DNA from: Cryptomeria japonica
Lineage: Eukaryota > Streptophyta > Pinopsida > Cupressales > Cupressaceae
Direction of reading: 5' to 3'
Length of the DNA stretch: 64,000 nucleotides
Assembly: GCF_030272615.1 (NCBI RefSeq)
Contig: NC_081409.1
Location: 21,454,260 to 21,518,259, forward strand
A program made the position numbers and the translations under genes. This document shows positions 23,295 through 34,440 of this stretch, piece after piece (the first letter of the stretch is position 1; every line of letters begins with the position of its first letter). The notes below the pieces were generated by a model that saw nothing but the letters and a program-made list of their open reading frames with translations, was not told the DNA's origin and made no database searches.

Positions 23295-24503
23295 TGTTAG
23301 GATAACAGGTGGACAACTAAGAGGGGGGGGGGATGAATCAATTGTCAATAGATTATAAAACTTTAAGCTCACAAAACCTTCTACCAGAATGCATAAACCA
23401 AATACCAAAATAGAAGATGTAACAGTTAAGCATAAACATAAATTACAGAACAATTAACTAACCATCCATAACACATAACACCAATATTTGTACGTGGAAA
23501 ACCCGTTAAAGGGAAAAACCACAGTGGGAAGCCTGCCCACAGTTAGATAATACTTCTGCAGCAAGTATGTGATTACAATAAGAGGGGCCTGCACATGCAG
23601 GAAGGTACACTTCTCATCACAAAAAGGAGCCTCATTAACTACAAAGAAATCTAGACTACAATCTGGAAAGATGAGTGAACTGCAAGAATAACATCTCCTA
23701 TGTCTGAGTACAGTTTAGGTTAAGCTCAATACCGAAGGTCTTAAACCTCTTTCACAAACCCAATTCGATCACCTATGATCAACCAAAACCTCTGCATATG
23801 ATTACAACTTTATTCACACACATATAATCCTATATCCCATAAACCCACATCCCATGATCTATAAAGAGATCTTACGTCATATTTATACCAACCCAGGACC
23901 TAAACAATTAGGTCGGCCACCTAAAAGATAATACAATAGATCCATTACATAATCCCACAAACCAATGATAAACCAAGTCTGCCTAAGACCAAAACAACAT
24001 AAACCAAACAATAAATCCAACCGGTAACGCATCGGGAGCATCAACCAACATGTTACGTAAATCGGTCCATAACCTAGCAAAATAACACCAGACCCAAAAT
24101 AGGTCACCATAAGCCAAATGAAACACCATGAATAACTAAAACACAAACATGATAACCATCAACATCCTAATAACCTTCTAGAAGCTGCACCAACACCACT
24201 TATCAGATTCATCAAAAGATCTTCATCAAAGCATTGTCGGTAAAATCCTTACCGGTGACCAAAAGGCTTACTAGAACAAATGATAGCATCCAGATCATCA
24301 AATTCCAAACCAAATGAATGTGAAACACATCAGGAACACATGAATAACCAATCCAAGTCAATACCACAAGCCAGAGCAAATCGAAGAATACCGGAGATGG
24401 TCTAATATCATAATCCAACCTCTCTACCGGAAGCCGGTAGACAACAAAACAACTAGTGTTGACATCAATGCAGCACATAATCATTTCTTCCAAATTTCCA
24501 ACA
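23295..24503 (-). repeat. 3' LTR of copia element 2
   Basis: It aligns with 42111-43340. A G-run lies at 23323-23332 and the motif ACGTGGAAAACCC near 23493. Open frames within it on the minus strand (for example 24212-24595) have no family signature and I do not call them genes. Confidence 0.9.
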
Positions 24504-24790
24504 ATCTCCCCCTTTGGTATTGATGGCAGCACTAGATGTGAGAAACATCCAAGTGCCAAGAAAATGCCAAACAAGTCTCCCCTAATGGAAGACATCCAAC
24601 AAAATCACCAAGATGATATGACAATGAAGTTCTGAACCAAAGACCAAACTCCCCTTGAGAATGATATCACTGTAAAGCTCTGTTTTTTACATATATCTCT
24701 CCCCCTTTGACATCAATGCTAGAAATATGACATAAACATCAAATAAAAATATAAAGCCTCTTAACCACACAACTAACTACTCCCCCTAAG
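24504..24790 (-). promoter_or_regulatory. Polypurine tract and extra PPT-like tracts, copia element 2
   Basis: The minus strand has AAAGGGGGAGAT directly at the LTR (24504-24515), a second GTCAAAGGGGGAGA (24699-24712) and a third AGGGGGAG-like tract at about 24780-24787. The pattern matches element 1. Confidence 0.7.
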
Positions 24791-24868
24791 TAGTAACATC
24801 AACACATCAATCTAGAATTAATGATAGCACTGATAAATGCATATCGGACTAATGCCAATCAACATCAC

Positions 24869-25445
24869 TCAAGTCTCTACTGGAGGAGCAAAAACTCCTA
24901 ATCTATCTCTGAAGTACTCAAATGATTCTTTAGGCAAAGGTTTAGTGAAGATATATGTAATCCTCTCTTTAGTGTTCACATAAACCAGTCTGACTTCATT
25001 TACTTCCACCTTCTCCTTCATAAAATAATACTTGATAGAAATGTGCTTAGTTTTAGAATGAAATACCAGATTCTTTGATATATCAATAGCAACAGAGTTA
25101 TCACAGTGAATAACTACCGGTTCATTGCAATCAACCCTTATATCCTTCAACATTTGCTTCAACTTACTCAGCTTCAACAGTAGATAAAGAAGTACATGAT
25201 TGCTTCTTGTTGATCCATGAAATGTTTCTGTCCAAGAAAGAAAGTCCACCGGATGCTCTCTTCCGGTCATCATCTCCAGCCCAGTCAATATCTGTATATG
25301 CACATAGTGTAAAGTCATAATTTTTAGGATACCACAAACCATGCTCAGTTGTTCCTTTCAAATACTTGAAAATCCTTTTCACCGCACACTCATGATTCTC
25401 TCTAGGATCACTCTGATATCTTGATACAATACAAACAACATTCAT
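24869..25445 (-). pseudogene. RNase H and pol C-terminus, copia element 2
   Basis: Two overlapping open stretches (25164-25445 and 24869-25342) in different frames cover the domain. The first has AVKRIFKYLKGTTEHGLWYPK, TDIDWAGDDDRKRASGG and SWINKKQSCTSLSTVEAE. The second has HCDNSVAIDISKN, KHISIKYYFMKEKV and TKPLPKESFEYFRDRLG. All acidic landmarks (DWAGD, VEAE, HCDN) are readable, in contrast to element 1. A short deletion around 25160-25180 removes the text between VEAE and the next Lys-rich block and shifts the frame. Confidence 0.85.
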
Positions 25446-25640
25446 TATATCCGGTCTAGTTGAGTCAGATATAACAAACCTCCAATCATAGATTTATACC
25501 TTGTAGGATTTACCGGAGCTGATACATCTTTCTTTGTCAATTTCTCACTTGTAACCATAGGGGTACCAACCGGTTTAGAATTTTCCATACCAAATTTCTT
25601 CAACAACTCTCTAGGATACATAGTTTGATAGATGAAAATA
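25446..25640 (-). pseudogene. RT C-terminal part of copia element 2, right of the nested insertion
   Basis: The minus strand reads IFIYQTMYPRELLKKFGMEN, then STPMVTSEKLTKK-like text and RYKSMIGGLLYL. It continues the RT fragment at 38671-39231. The two halves meet exactly at the CCTTT duplication of element B, so B broke this gene. Confidence 0.8.
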
Positions 25641-25645
25641 CCTTT
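25641..25645. repeat. Target-site duplication of gypsy B (left copy)
   Basis: CCTTT at 25641-25645 and 38666-38670 flank element B. Reading across the two flanks without B restores copia RT text (NDKG, then IFIYQT). Confidence 0.9.
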
Positions 25646-27071
25646 TGATGCTCTGCAAAATACACAATGGTTAGACTAAAGCCTGTTGTCGTATAACACA
25701 CAAAAACAACAAGAAACAATGATCAAAGGTTAGTGTTATTCAACCAAAAACTAATCTAAGCAGGCATATCAAAAGAGACATTAAAAACATGCTAAAGTAT
25801 TTAACTAGGGAAAAAAATATCACAAAGCATCTCCAAATGCCTTCTAACATGCTCTTAGCTCCTTCTCCTTTGTTCCTCTCCTCTCCAAGTTCCAAATTAG
25901 TGTAGCTCTCAACAACTTTTTTCACTATGGATGCTTATGGAGGTTCAAGATTGTAGATGATTAACTATGCTATGCAAGTGTAAAACAAACTAATTAAACA
26001 TGTTATGAAAATGAACTAAGATTTATTTTAGTCCAAAATGACAATATATGTGATTTTATACTAAATATTCTCTCTAAAATTCACTATAGATTAAATGCAT
26101 ACAAGTTTTTAGGATCTGGATATTGAAGAAATGAGCTCTATTTATAGGTAAAATGGAGCAATGGATGGTTGAGATTGAGTAATCTCAACAAGGGTTAGGA
26201 TTGAATGATATCAAATCCATGTGAAGGCTTTCAACCCAATCCCAAGATGACAAGTGTCAATATGAGATAGGTTGAGAGGAGAGGGAATAAGCATTAAATG
26301 CTTGACATGACCTGAGAGTTAACTTGGGAGTTAAGATCAAGGTTGGGTTGAGTGAATAAATTATTTATTTAAAGAAAAAAGCTTTTATCCAATGGATAAA
26401 CTCTTGTGCAAAGGTAAAAGGGATAACCATGGTCAAAGCAATAAATGCTTGAGGAGACACATGAGTCACATGAGGGTTGAGTTAGGGGTTAACCATAAAT
26501 GGTCATGTAAGAGCCATAAGTGGTTTGGAAGATTTCAGAGGTTAAATTGTTGAACACACCAAGCATTTAATGCTTTTCAAAGACTTTGAAGTCTTTGAGA
26601 AGTGACTCCAAGTTGCTTAGGAATGTGACAATAATTAGGGGATGGATTAGGCTAATTGATTAGAATTAGATAGGTTCTAGTAGAATTTAGGAGTGCAAGT
26701 GGATTTGGTGGGTGAGGAAAAATAGGATTTTAATTAAAATAAAATTAATTTATTTCAATTTGTGGTTGCAACTTGCATTTGTAGGAAAATGCAAGTGGGG
26801 GGATAAATGATTTAAATAAATATTTTATTTAATTTATTTAAAAAAGGAAAGAGGATTAAATTGAATAAATAGAATTTATTCATTTAATTAATTGTGAATT
26901 TGGTTTGAATGAATTAATTAAAATAAATTGAATAATTTATTTAATTAATAGGAGAATGCTTGAAGATGAATTAATTAAATATTAATTTAATTAACTGATG
27001 GCTAATGGATATTTAATCAAATAAATACGAAATATTCATTTAATTAAAATGGATAGATTTATGTGACTACA
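25646..27071 (-). repeat. 3' LTR of gypsy B
   Basis: It pairs with 37242-38665. A minus-strand TATAAATA box lies at 26139-26146 with GAGCTC next to it. The TTAATTAAT-rich text near 26830-27050 resembles the 5' part of the LTR of element A. No gene in it. Confidence 0.92.
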
Positions 27072-27090
27072 TTTACCCCTCTTTGAGACG
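27072..27090 (-). promoter_or_regulatory. Polypurine tract of gypsy B
   Basis: The minus strand reads GTCTCAAAGAGGGGTAAA immediately before the LTR start TGTAGTCAC. Confidence 0.8.
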
Positions 27091-27178
27091 ATGCGGTTTA
27101 TCGCGTCATTTCAAAGAAAGAAAAATAGGTGTGAAGAAATGCCCCATAAAATATTAATTTAATGGGTGGTATGCCCCC

Positions 27179-27226
27179 TCGAGAGATGGGCTGAATTTTT
27201 TTGAAAAAAATCGGGCGATCTCTCGA
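27179..27226 (-). other. Hairpin upstream of the PPT, gypsy B
   Basis: Arms TCGAGAGAT and ATCTCTCGA are perfectly complementary around a 30-base loop. Same place and core as the hairpin of element A (14644-14686). Confidence 0.6.
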
Positions 27227-27387
27227 AAAAGAATGAAAATTGTCAGGGTGGTAGAAGAGAAGATTTTAGCAATACTGGTGAAAAATAGAAGAAATTGGAG
27301 ATAAAATGAAGAAATGGGAGGCTTGGGAAGTTCACGGAGACCACGGCAGTGAGCAGGGGAAAATTAGGGTTACGGTGAAGGGTTTAT

Positions 27388-27560
27388 ATGGGGACAAAGG
27401 GGTGAAAACAAGCTCATTTGCATTTGCGTCCATAGTGAAATCTTAGCTTTGGTTTTGACCTTTTGGAGGAGCAAGTAGCAGTTAGGATGCCGGTTCCCAT
27501 AGCAGAGCACCGATTAGAGTGAGTCTGTCGATTCCAGTGGCTAGACGACTACAGACCAGC
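27388..27560 (+). pseudogene. Candidate promoter and first exon of the PMD gene in gypsy B
   Basis: A TATA-like TTTATATGG lies at 27388-27396. An ATG at 27487 opens MPVPIAEHRLE, then a TGA, then VCRFQWLDDYRP, and meets GTATGT at 27561, a good plant 5' splice signal. The matching acceptor would be TTGTGTAG at 28175-28182, just before the start of readable PMD text. The in-frame TGA could be a decayed Trp codon. The intron would be about 620 bp and contain the TAGCGC array. The exon model is inference from these signals. Confidence 0.4.
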
Positions 27561-27639
27561 GGTATGTGAATTTGAATTTTTGATTTTTGTGCATTTTTGA
27601 TATGTTTTTAGCTAGGTCCAAGTTGAGTCGAGACAATAG

Positions 27640-27910
27640 AGCTAAAACTGCGTTTTGGCACTGTTGTTAACTTAATTAGTGCTATTGTGCCGCTATGGCG
27701 CTATTGCGTAGTGGTTTTAGCGCTTTTGCCAAGGTTAGCACTATTGCATAGCTGTTTTAGCGCTTCCGTTTTGTTAGTGCTATGGGGTGGTTGATTGAGC
27801 GTTGTTGTGGTGAGATAGCACTATTGTTGTTTGAGCGCTATTGCCTAGTTGATTGAGCGCTTTTGTTAAGAGACTAGCGATGTTGTGTGCAAGATAACGC
27901 TTTTGTGTAG
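27640..27910 (+). repeat. TAGCGC array upstream of the PMD gene, period about 20 bp
   Basis: Words of the type TTTAGCGCTTTTG or TAGCACTATTG start at about 27677, 27696, 27718, 27736, 27758, 27775, 27797, 27816, 27833, 27855, 27875 and 27895. Mean step is 20 bases, alternating near 18 and 22. The core reads TAGCGC on the plus strand, the direction of the PMD gene and opposite to gag of the same element. Confidence 0.85.
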
Positions 27911-28182
27911 TTAAATAGATGTCCCAGTTTGTTTGAACAAAAATCTCCTGATGCCAATGATGGATGGATGGAGAGATGAGGTGAGAGTTGTTTTGAACCA
28001 TAGCTGCCTTGATGAGACTTAGGTCATTAGGATAAATGTCTGTTGAAGTCTAGGTGTGCCATGATTGCTTACCCGTTGAGACCCGAAGATACTTGATCAA
28101 AGTATATGTTGATAGTCTAGGTTTAAACTTAAGAAAGTTTGAAATAAAACAACTAATGATGATGGTTGATGCACTTGTGTAG

Positions 28183-30103
28183 GAGGATCTTCGCGTCTTA
28201 CAGTTGCGCGAGAGACATCCCGCCACACAGATGTTGCGTGATCGGTTGATAGAGGCTAAGGTGGATTGCATTGTAGCGACAGGCCTGTACGATGTGATGT
28301 ATATGCCTGTGATTTGGATGAATCATAGTTTGATTACAACATTGGTAGAGCGGTGACATAGTGAGACATGCTTATTTCACTTAGCGCAGGGAGAGATGAC
28401 AGTTACACTGGAGGATGTATGATGCATCCTGCACATTCCCATCCGAGGAGAGCTGGTGAGATATGACCGAGCATGGGGGACCCTAGTAGTGCAAAGATTT
28501 TTTGAGGAGGATGTCTATATTGATGATGGATCGATAGCCTTGGAGGACATAGCCGTGTTGTATGAGCCATTACCAGCAGTGCTATCAGAAATTGTTGGGG
28601 GGACTGCTATGCCCAGATAGGCAATCACATGGACTGGCCATTGGTTGGGGGCAGGTGATCGAGTAGATGATTATAGAGGGGACCCGGTTTGCATGGGGAC
28701 CGTGTGTGCTATCGCACTTATATCAGGATCTTCATGAGGTCACATACCAAGGGAGGGGCTCATTGGGAGTAGGGATCACACTGCTACATATCTGAGCCTG
28801 AGAGCACTTATCGGTTACCCGACCAGTCAGTATGAGATTCTGAGTAGTAGATCAACCCTATGTATATATGTATGGTGGTATAATGAGTCAGTCCCACCTG
28901 GGGAAGTTAGAGTGGTGGTGGCGGGCACTGGATGACTTGGATATAGTGATCTAGAGGTTGTATATTGAGTGTGAGCCATGGGATGATGATGTGGAGGCCT
29001 TGCCATATGTGTTCATGACACGGTACCTCATTGGTAGGACAACCTACAATGTGGAGAGACAGTTGCCTGGCAGGGTGTTGAGACAGTTTGGGTGGAGACA
29101 GGGATTGCCTAGTGGTTCAAGAGAGTATGCCAGGGTGGTCCGAGAGAGGTACCTATGGGGGCCAGTATTACCATATGATCAGGCATTAGTAGAGTTTTAG
29201 ATGCTACAGGCGAGACCATGGTAGATGAGGCCGAGGATGGTGGATACTGGGGTGTTAGAGGAGTATACGCAGTATATTGCAGCACATCAGATTCCGCAGA
29301 TATCAGATCCAACAGAGCCAATTCTAGATTTTGAGGAGAAGAGGGGATGGAGATGGAGGAGGAGAGGAGGTCATGGAGTAGTAGGAGGATAGGGGAGAGG
29401 GGATGGTGGTGATGGAGATGGTGGTGTTGGGGATGGAGGAGGAGGAGAAGAGGGTGGTGGGTTTGGAGGAGGTGGCAGATTCGGAGGTGGAGGTGGAGGT
29501 GGTGGTCAATTACAATAGAGAGGGAGAAGTGGGTCAGCCATTGCGGCTATCTCAGGGACCTTTGATGCAGGGAGGCATGAGAATAGGTGGTAGGGATGCA
29601 GGTGAGGGACATGCACCTATGGATACAGAGGGGGGAGCTACTGGAGAGGGAGCCACTGGGGAGGCACCTGTGGATATGGGGGAGGGAGCTACAGGTGGAG
29701 ATCTACGGGATCATATGATAGGATATTTACAGACGTGTAGATGATTTGGAGGTAGAGGTAGCAGCTAGAGATGTTTAGTTGTTTGCCCAAGAGTCAGAGC
29801 TGACCGTGGTGCTGCGGGAGAGGGATGAGGCTGTGGAGAGATTTGTGGCATTGTAGGAGAGAGTACGGGTGGGAGCAGGAGTAGGAGCACAGGGTCCTAC
29901 TGGGGATGCGATGAGCACAGGAGGAGATAGATTATTGGTGAGGGTTATATGAGCAGGCGGTGCTAGCTTGTTAGTGAGTACTTAGCTATTCACAGATGTA
30001 GTGGGCGAGATCAGAGCGGTCTCAGAGGATGCAGAGCAGTGGTGGTGTGATGGGTCCTCCACAGAGAGATAGATCAGGTGGTGTAGGGGCTAGTGGGGGA
30101 ATA
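28183..30103 (+). pseudogene. Plant mobile domain (MAIN/MAIL1-like) gene of gypsy B
   Basis: The PMD is readable with W-to-stop changes: LITTLVER, stop, HSETCLFHLAQGEMTVTLED (28327-28416), then CILHIPIRGELVRYD, FAWGPCVLSHLYQDLHEV (28690-28742), GKLEWWWRALDDLD (28904-28945) and the open stretch 28958-29200 (YVFMTRYLIGRTTYNVERQ, VLRQFGWRQGLP). A Gly-rich tail with GGGGG runs follows (29400-29515), then a Gly/Met/Glu-rich part to 29744 and a coiled-coil-like ELTVVLRERDEAVERF (29797-29845). Stops lie at 28354, 28420 and 28618, with a frameshift near 28621. PMD proteins act in plant nuclei and many copies belong to transposons. The gene lies antisense to gag of its element. Confidence 0.82.
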
Positions 30104-31477
30104 GGTGGTGATGGTGGTGCAACATCTGGTCAGAGTGGCATCCGAGAGAGCATTTTGTGTGTATGTATTTTATCATTGTGGACTGTATCTTGGATGGCTC
30201 TTTGGTAGCCGATATTGTGGACTTCATTGTACTTTGATACATGTATATTTGTGGCGATATGATATGATATATGAGGAGATCCCATATTTTGTGTTGATAT
30301 GCATTTTGATGACATGTATGGATGCTTATGTAGGATGATGATTTTATGTGTTATGCTCAGATGGCTAGTTGTACTTGCTATATGTATGTGTTTATGAGAT
30401 GATTCCTATATGCATGTTTTTATGATGTTTTATTTTTACATGATGTCTATATGCATATTTTATGATGTGATGCTAATATGTGGATGCAGGTTGATATGCA
30501 TGAATGATGTGTTGGTGATGTAATGCCTTATGTATGTAATGCCATGATGGTTATGATGGTACTTTGGATTTTTATGTTTTGATGAGACAATGAGATAATG
30601 ATGTGTAATGATGTTTATGATATATTGTGCTAAAATGAATGATTTATATATGTAAATGCATCTAGATGTGTTTGTTAGATGAATGTAATATGGATAAACA
30701 AATGTAAAGTACAAATGTTTAAATGATGATTTTTAAATGAACGTATATGGATAATATCTGAACCAATGTGGAAACAAATGGTTTTGTTTATGAGTCTAAA
30801 TGTTAGAAAATACGATGAAGTGAAATGATAATGCAACTCATGAATAATTGCACCTGAATGCAATTTTTTAAAAGTAGAATGAATGCATGTTTGTAATGAA
30901 TCCTAAATGAAATGAATTGAATGAGTATAAAAATATACTAAATGGATAAATGAATTCACTTAACTAATAGATAGATAAATAGATGTATGCAACGATAAAT
31001 GATGATAAATGATGATTAGTAACTGACATTAAATGAATGCATAGTAATGGTTAATACAATCAAGGACAATTTTATCATATGAATGAATCTAAATGGCATG
31101 ATTATGCAATGCTGAAATGATATAATAAGACTAATGTCAATAAATGATAATGAACTATATGTAATTTTATGCAACTAAATGATATGAAATGCACTCGATG
31201 CAAATGCAACTAAATGTAATGATGATATGGTCATGATATACAAATGCAAGGTTGTTTTAGACTTTGCATGATGCACTGATGATGTATCAGAGTACTCTGT
31301 CGCGATTGTATCCAAGACCAGCTCAATTTTCACATAACTGCTCACATTCAACTTTGTTCACACTTGCATACAAAACCATGCATATGAATAATGAATGAGT
31401 AAATGGATGGGCGATATGCAACAAAATGCTATATAAACAGATGAGATGAAATGACAATCCATAGTGCTTTATTTTCA
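30104..31477. other. Spacer of gypsy B between the PMD gene and the gag side
   Basis: AT-rich text full of ATGATG, TAAATGA and ATGAATG words, with no convincing reading frame on either strand. It takes the place of the spacer after pol in element C (61600-62090), which is also simple in composition (CATATCAT words). Confidence 0.5.
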
Positions 31478-31660
31478 TCATTGAGCTTTAAAATGTTGTA
31501 AGAAAATACAAGCATCTTGACATAATGATTCAAGATGACCTGAGTAGTTCTTACATGAATTTTGATATAGCAAGTTAATACAAGCAACTTGATATAATGG
31601 ATCAAGTTGACCTGAGTATTGCTTGCAGAATAGACAAGGATTATCTCCTTTCATGCATGA
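31478..31660 (-). repeat. Duplicated conserved segment after the protease side, gypsy B
   Basis: On the minus strand two copies of CAGGTCA, a run of about 10 bases, ATTATNTCAA and TGCTTGTATT lie about 76 bases apart, followed by AAAGCTCAATGATGA. Element C has the same arrangement at about 61440-61590 after its integrase, although it carries 5 kb of pol that B lacks. Confidence 0.65.
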
Positions 31661-32381
31661 CTTGGAGAGCTTAGCTTGTGGGATTTCTGTGGTGATAGGA
31701 TCTTTATAGATCCATTCTGCTAATTCCTCATCTCTGGTCTCTTTCAAGGATGAATGGCATCAAAGTACATGTTGTTTTGACCAATGGTGTTTGAAGTAAC
31801 CATTGAGGTTTTCCATGTGTTCTAGGAGAAGTAGGCATTTGTCCCACACAAAATAGTTGGCTCAGATTGTACTCCCCAAGACCTTCCTTTGCTATCTTCT
31901 TCTTGAGCTTCTCTTGCTTGGGTATAGTAGTGTTTGAACTGGAAAGAGAGGCTGGACTTACATATGATGCGGAGGAGATGGCTTCTCTATTATTGGGAAT
32001 GATAATCTCTGGTTGATGAATGATATTATGACAATATGCAAAGGGGTTTGCATCACCCAGGATTGTGATTTCTACACCATTATGTGGGAACTTGATACAT
32101 TGATGGTAGGTGGATGGGACGACTTGCATGGCATGTATCCAAGGTCTTCCTAACAATAAATTGTATGGCAGAGGAAGGTCCAGAACTTGACAGATGATGT
32201 GTTTCACCATAGGGCCCACTCAAATTGGTAGCACCATGGCTCCTTTGGATGAATGCTCTACATCATCATAGGCTTTGATTATTATCTTCTTGCGAGGATC
32301 CACTGATTCAATGGCATATCCCAAAGCTATGACTAATTATAGAGTACAGATATTCAGGGCGACTCCATTGTCGATCAAGAC
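31661..32381 (-). pseudogene. Protease and following linker of gypsy B
   Basis: VLIDNGVALNICTL near 32345-32380 is the aspartic protease motif (D-N-G, as in several plant gypsy lineages). A TGA in place of an Arg codon lies directly before it. KAYDDVEHSSKGA, QVLDLPLPYNLLLGRPWIHAMQVVPSTYHQC follow in pieces (32070-32290). The 163-residue open stretch 31728-32219 continues to GLGEYNLSQLFCVGQMPTSPRTHG, matching element C at 55950-56025. The match ends near 31705 in EWIYKD, aligned with SWLYKD of C at about 56131-56148. What follows no longer matches C pol. This is the left edge of the pol deletion. The G-patch seen in C is missing here. Confidence 0.8.
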
Positions 32382-34440
32382 TCACTTGATCCTATGTTGG
32401 TTGATAAACCCTTCAATGTGGAGTGAGGCGTTATGAGGTTGTTGGAAGGAGGAGTTGTCACTTTCAGAAAAAGTGAGACAAGGTGATGACCTTAGATTTC
32501 CAACCATGGCTTGGAACTGATCTATATTTAGTTTTGCAGGGACTGACGCCTCTTGGAGATCTTGATCCAAGATTTTTTTATGGGATGGAGATAGGCGTAA
32601 TAGCTCTAAGATAGATATTAGTGTGAGTGTTTTGTCTAATTGGTCCATAAGGTTATACTTCTTTGGGATAGATGGGGTGCCTTGTGGAGCTGCTTTTATG
32701 GTAATCTTGCTGTGACGTGTAACAACATTGCAAGTGGAGCTGGGATCTTTGATGGTTATAGTTGCAATCTATTCACTGGCATCATATAGGTGATTCACAG
32801 TGTAATTATATGCGGCTTGCGTATAATTAGTAGTATCTGTGTTTCTCCCTGAAGTGGAAGGACCCCTTTGACCATGTGATGGAAGTGGATTTTTAAACAT
32901 GAGATGATCATTATTTGTTGTCTTTGGGTCATGTCCTTCGATTTCGATTTCACCTTGGTCAATAAGATCTTGAATAAGATCTTTCAATCTGTGATAATTT
33001 CTTGTCTTATGCCCTTTCCCTTGATGGAAATCACAATGTTCAGTATCCCTCCACCATGAAGGTTTGAATTGAGGTTCATAATTTGATGTTTTGGGTAAGG
33101 TCACCAGATTTTGAGAAACCAATTGACGTAACACTGTTTCGATGGGTTCCCCTAAGGGAGTGTATGTTCATTTTGGTTTAAAATTTTGTTGACATTGTCT
33201 GGGTTGCTCTTGAGATGTGTTGTGTCCTTGATTTGGAGGAGCAACTGTGTTATTCTTGGGTGGGGGATTTTGTCCTATAAATTGAACCACATGTTGTGCA
33301 CTTTGATAGTTCTTGCATCCACAACCCCGTTGTTGATGATATTTTTGTTTTTGTTCTAGAAGTTAGGCTTGTCACTATTGAAGCGTGGATGAGGGCCATC
33401 CTTTGGTTCATTGTAGATTTTCATAAGTCCTTTCTTGATGAGAGCCCGCTCACATTTCAAGCCTTTTGTGATCATGTCATTGAAAGAATCCGTGTCTTTC
33501 ACGTCTAAGTGAAATTCCATTTCTTCGTTTAAGTTAGAAATAAATATTTCCACTAGTTCTTGTTCAGGTAACTGAAGAGAACGTCTGCTAGACATTTGAC
33601 TCCATCGTTGCAAAAAGACTGAAAAATAGCTCACCTGGTTTTTGTTTAGTGTTACATAGATCAACCATTGTGATATCACGTTCAATGATGTGTAAGTAAT
33701 GTGCCAGGAACTTCTGGACTAACTCTTCAAAGGTCCTAATTCCACCTGGTAATCGGGAAAACCATGATGTGGTTGTTTCTCCCAAGCTTTGGGGAAAAAG
33801 ATGCATTAGGTACGTATCCTTGTATGCCACTTCGAGGCAAGATGAATGGAATTCTCGAACATGATCACGAGGATCTCCTTTTCCTTTATATTTTTCAAAC
33901 TTGGGTGTTTCGAACCCTCGTGGAAAAGGTGGAATATGAAGTTTCCTATCAAAGGGATAGGGACAAATGTCATTGAGTGAAAATTGATTAGTTTTCACAC
34001 CACTATGAAGTTGTTGGGCGAGATTTTCAACTTGTTTCCACAACATTTCTATTTCATTTGGAGGAGGAGGAGGTGGGGGATCACCTTGATGAAAGTTGTA
34101 TCTAATGTGTTCTCGACCTCTTTCATCCTCATTATGACTTTGGCATTTTGATGTTTGTCTTAGTTGTGCAACATCAAAGTCAGAGGGTAGTTTAGCTCCT
34201 TCTTGAGCAAGTCTTAAAAAGTGAGCATTAGCATTACTCTTGAGTATCTCATCAAAAAGTCTATTAAAGAGAGGGTTGTGTTGTTCCCTTTCTATTGCCG
34301 CAGGAGTAGGAGTGCCTAGATTTTCATCATTTACATTTCCTCCAAGGGCTTCTTGGAACTCATTGATATTTTCTTCCTCTTCCTCTTCAATTTCTTGTTG
34401 TCTAGATCTTGATCTGGTATGAGCAATTTTGTTTATGTTT
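32382..34440 (-). pseudogene. Gag of gypsy B, frameshifted
   Basis: Readable from about 34430 (AHTRSRSRQQEIEEEEEE) without a surviving ATG, open through PLFNRLFDEILKS and PPPPPPNEIEM to 33588. The core is NDICPYPFDRKLHIPPFP, GDPRDHVREFHSSCLEVAY and TYLMHLFPQSLGETTTSWFSRLP, as in gag of element C. A frameshift near 33600-33640 leads into 33356-33685 (LVEIFISNLNEEMEF). The zinc-finger-like CDFHQGKGHKTRNYHRLKDLI is at 32769-33134, and KTLTLISILELLRLSPSHKKIL near 32560-32640. Gag forms the particle and packages RNA. Here at least two frameshifts and a lost start make it non-functional. Confidence 0.8.

Noticed and set aside
24212-24595. A 127-codon hydrophobic frame in the copia LTR as an env-like gene
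   Set aside because: It lies inside the LTR, is not conserved in the other LTR copies, and has no signal or family motif.
29324-29509. Ser/Thr-rich frame on the minus strand
   Set aside because: It is the antisense of the Gly-rich GGN repeat in the PMD gene tail.
28183-30103. PMD gene as a normal host MAIN/MAIL1 gene
   Set aside because: It lies within the boundaries of element B, shares its position with the copy in element C, and carries several stops.
30105-31250. Small frames in the spacer of element B
   Set aside because: AT-rich simple text with ATGATG words; no homology to the spacer of C at the protein level.
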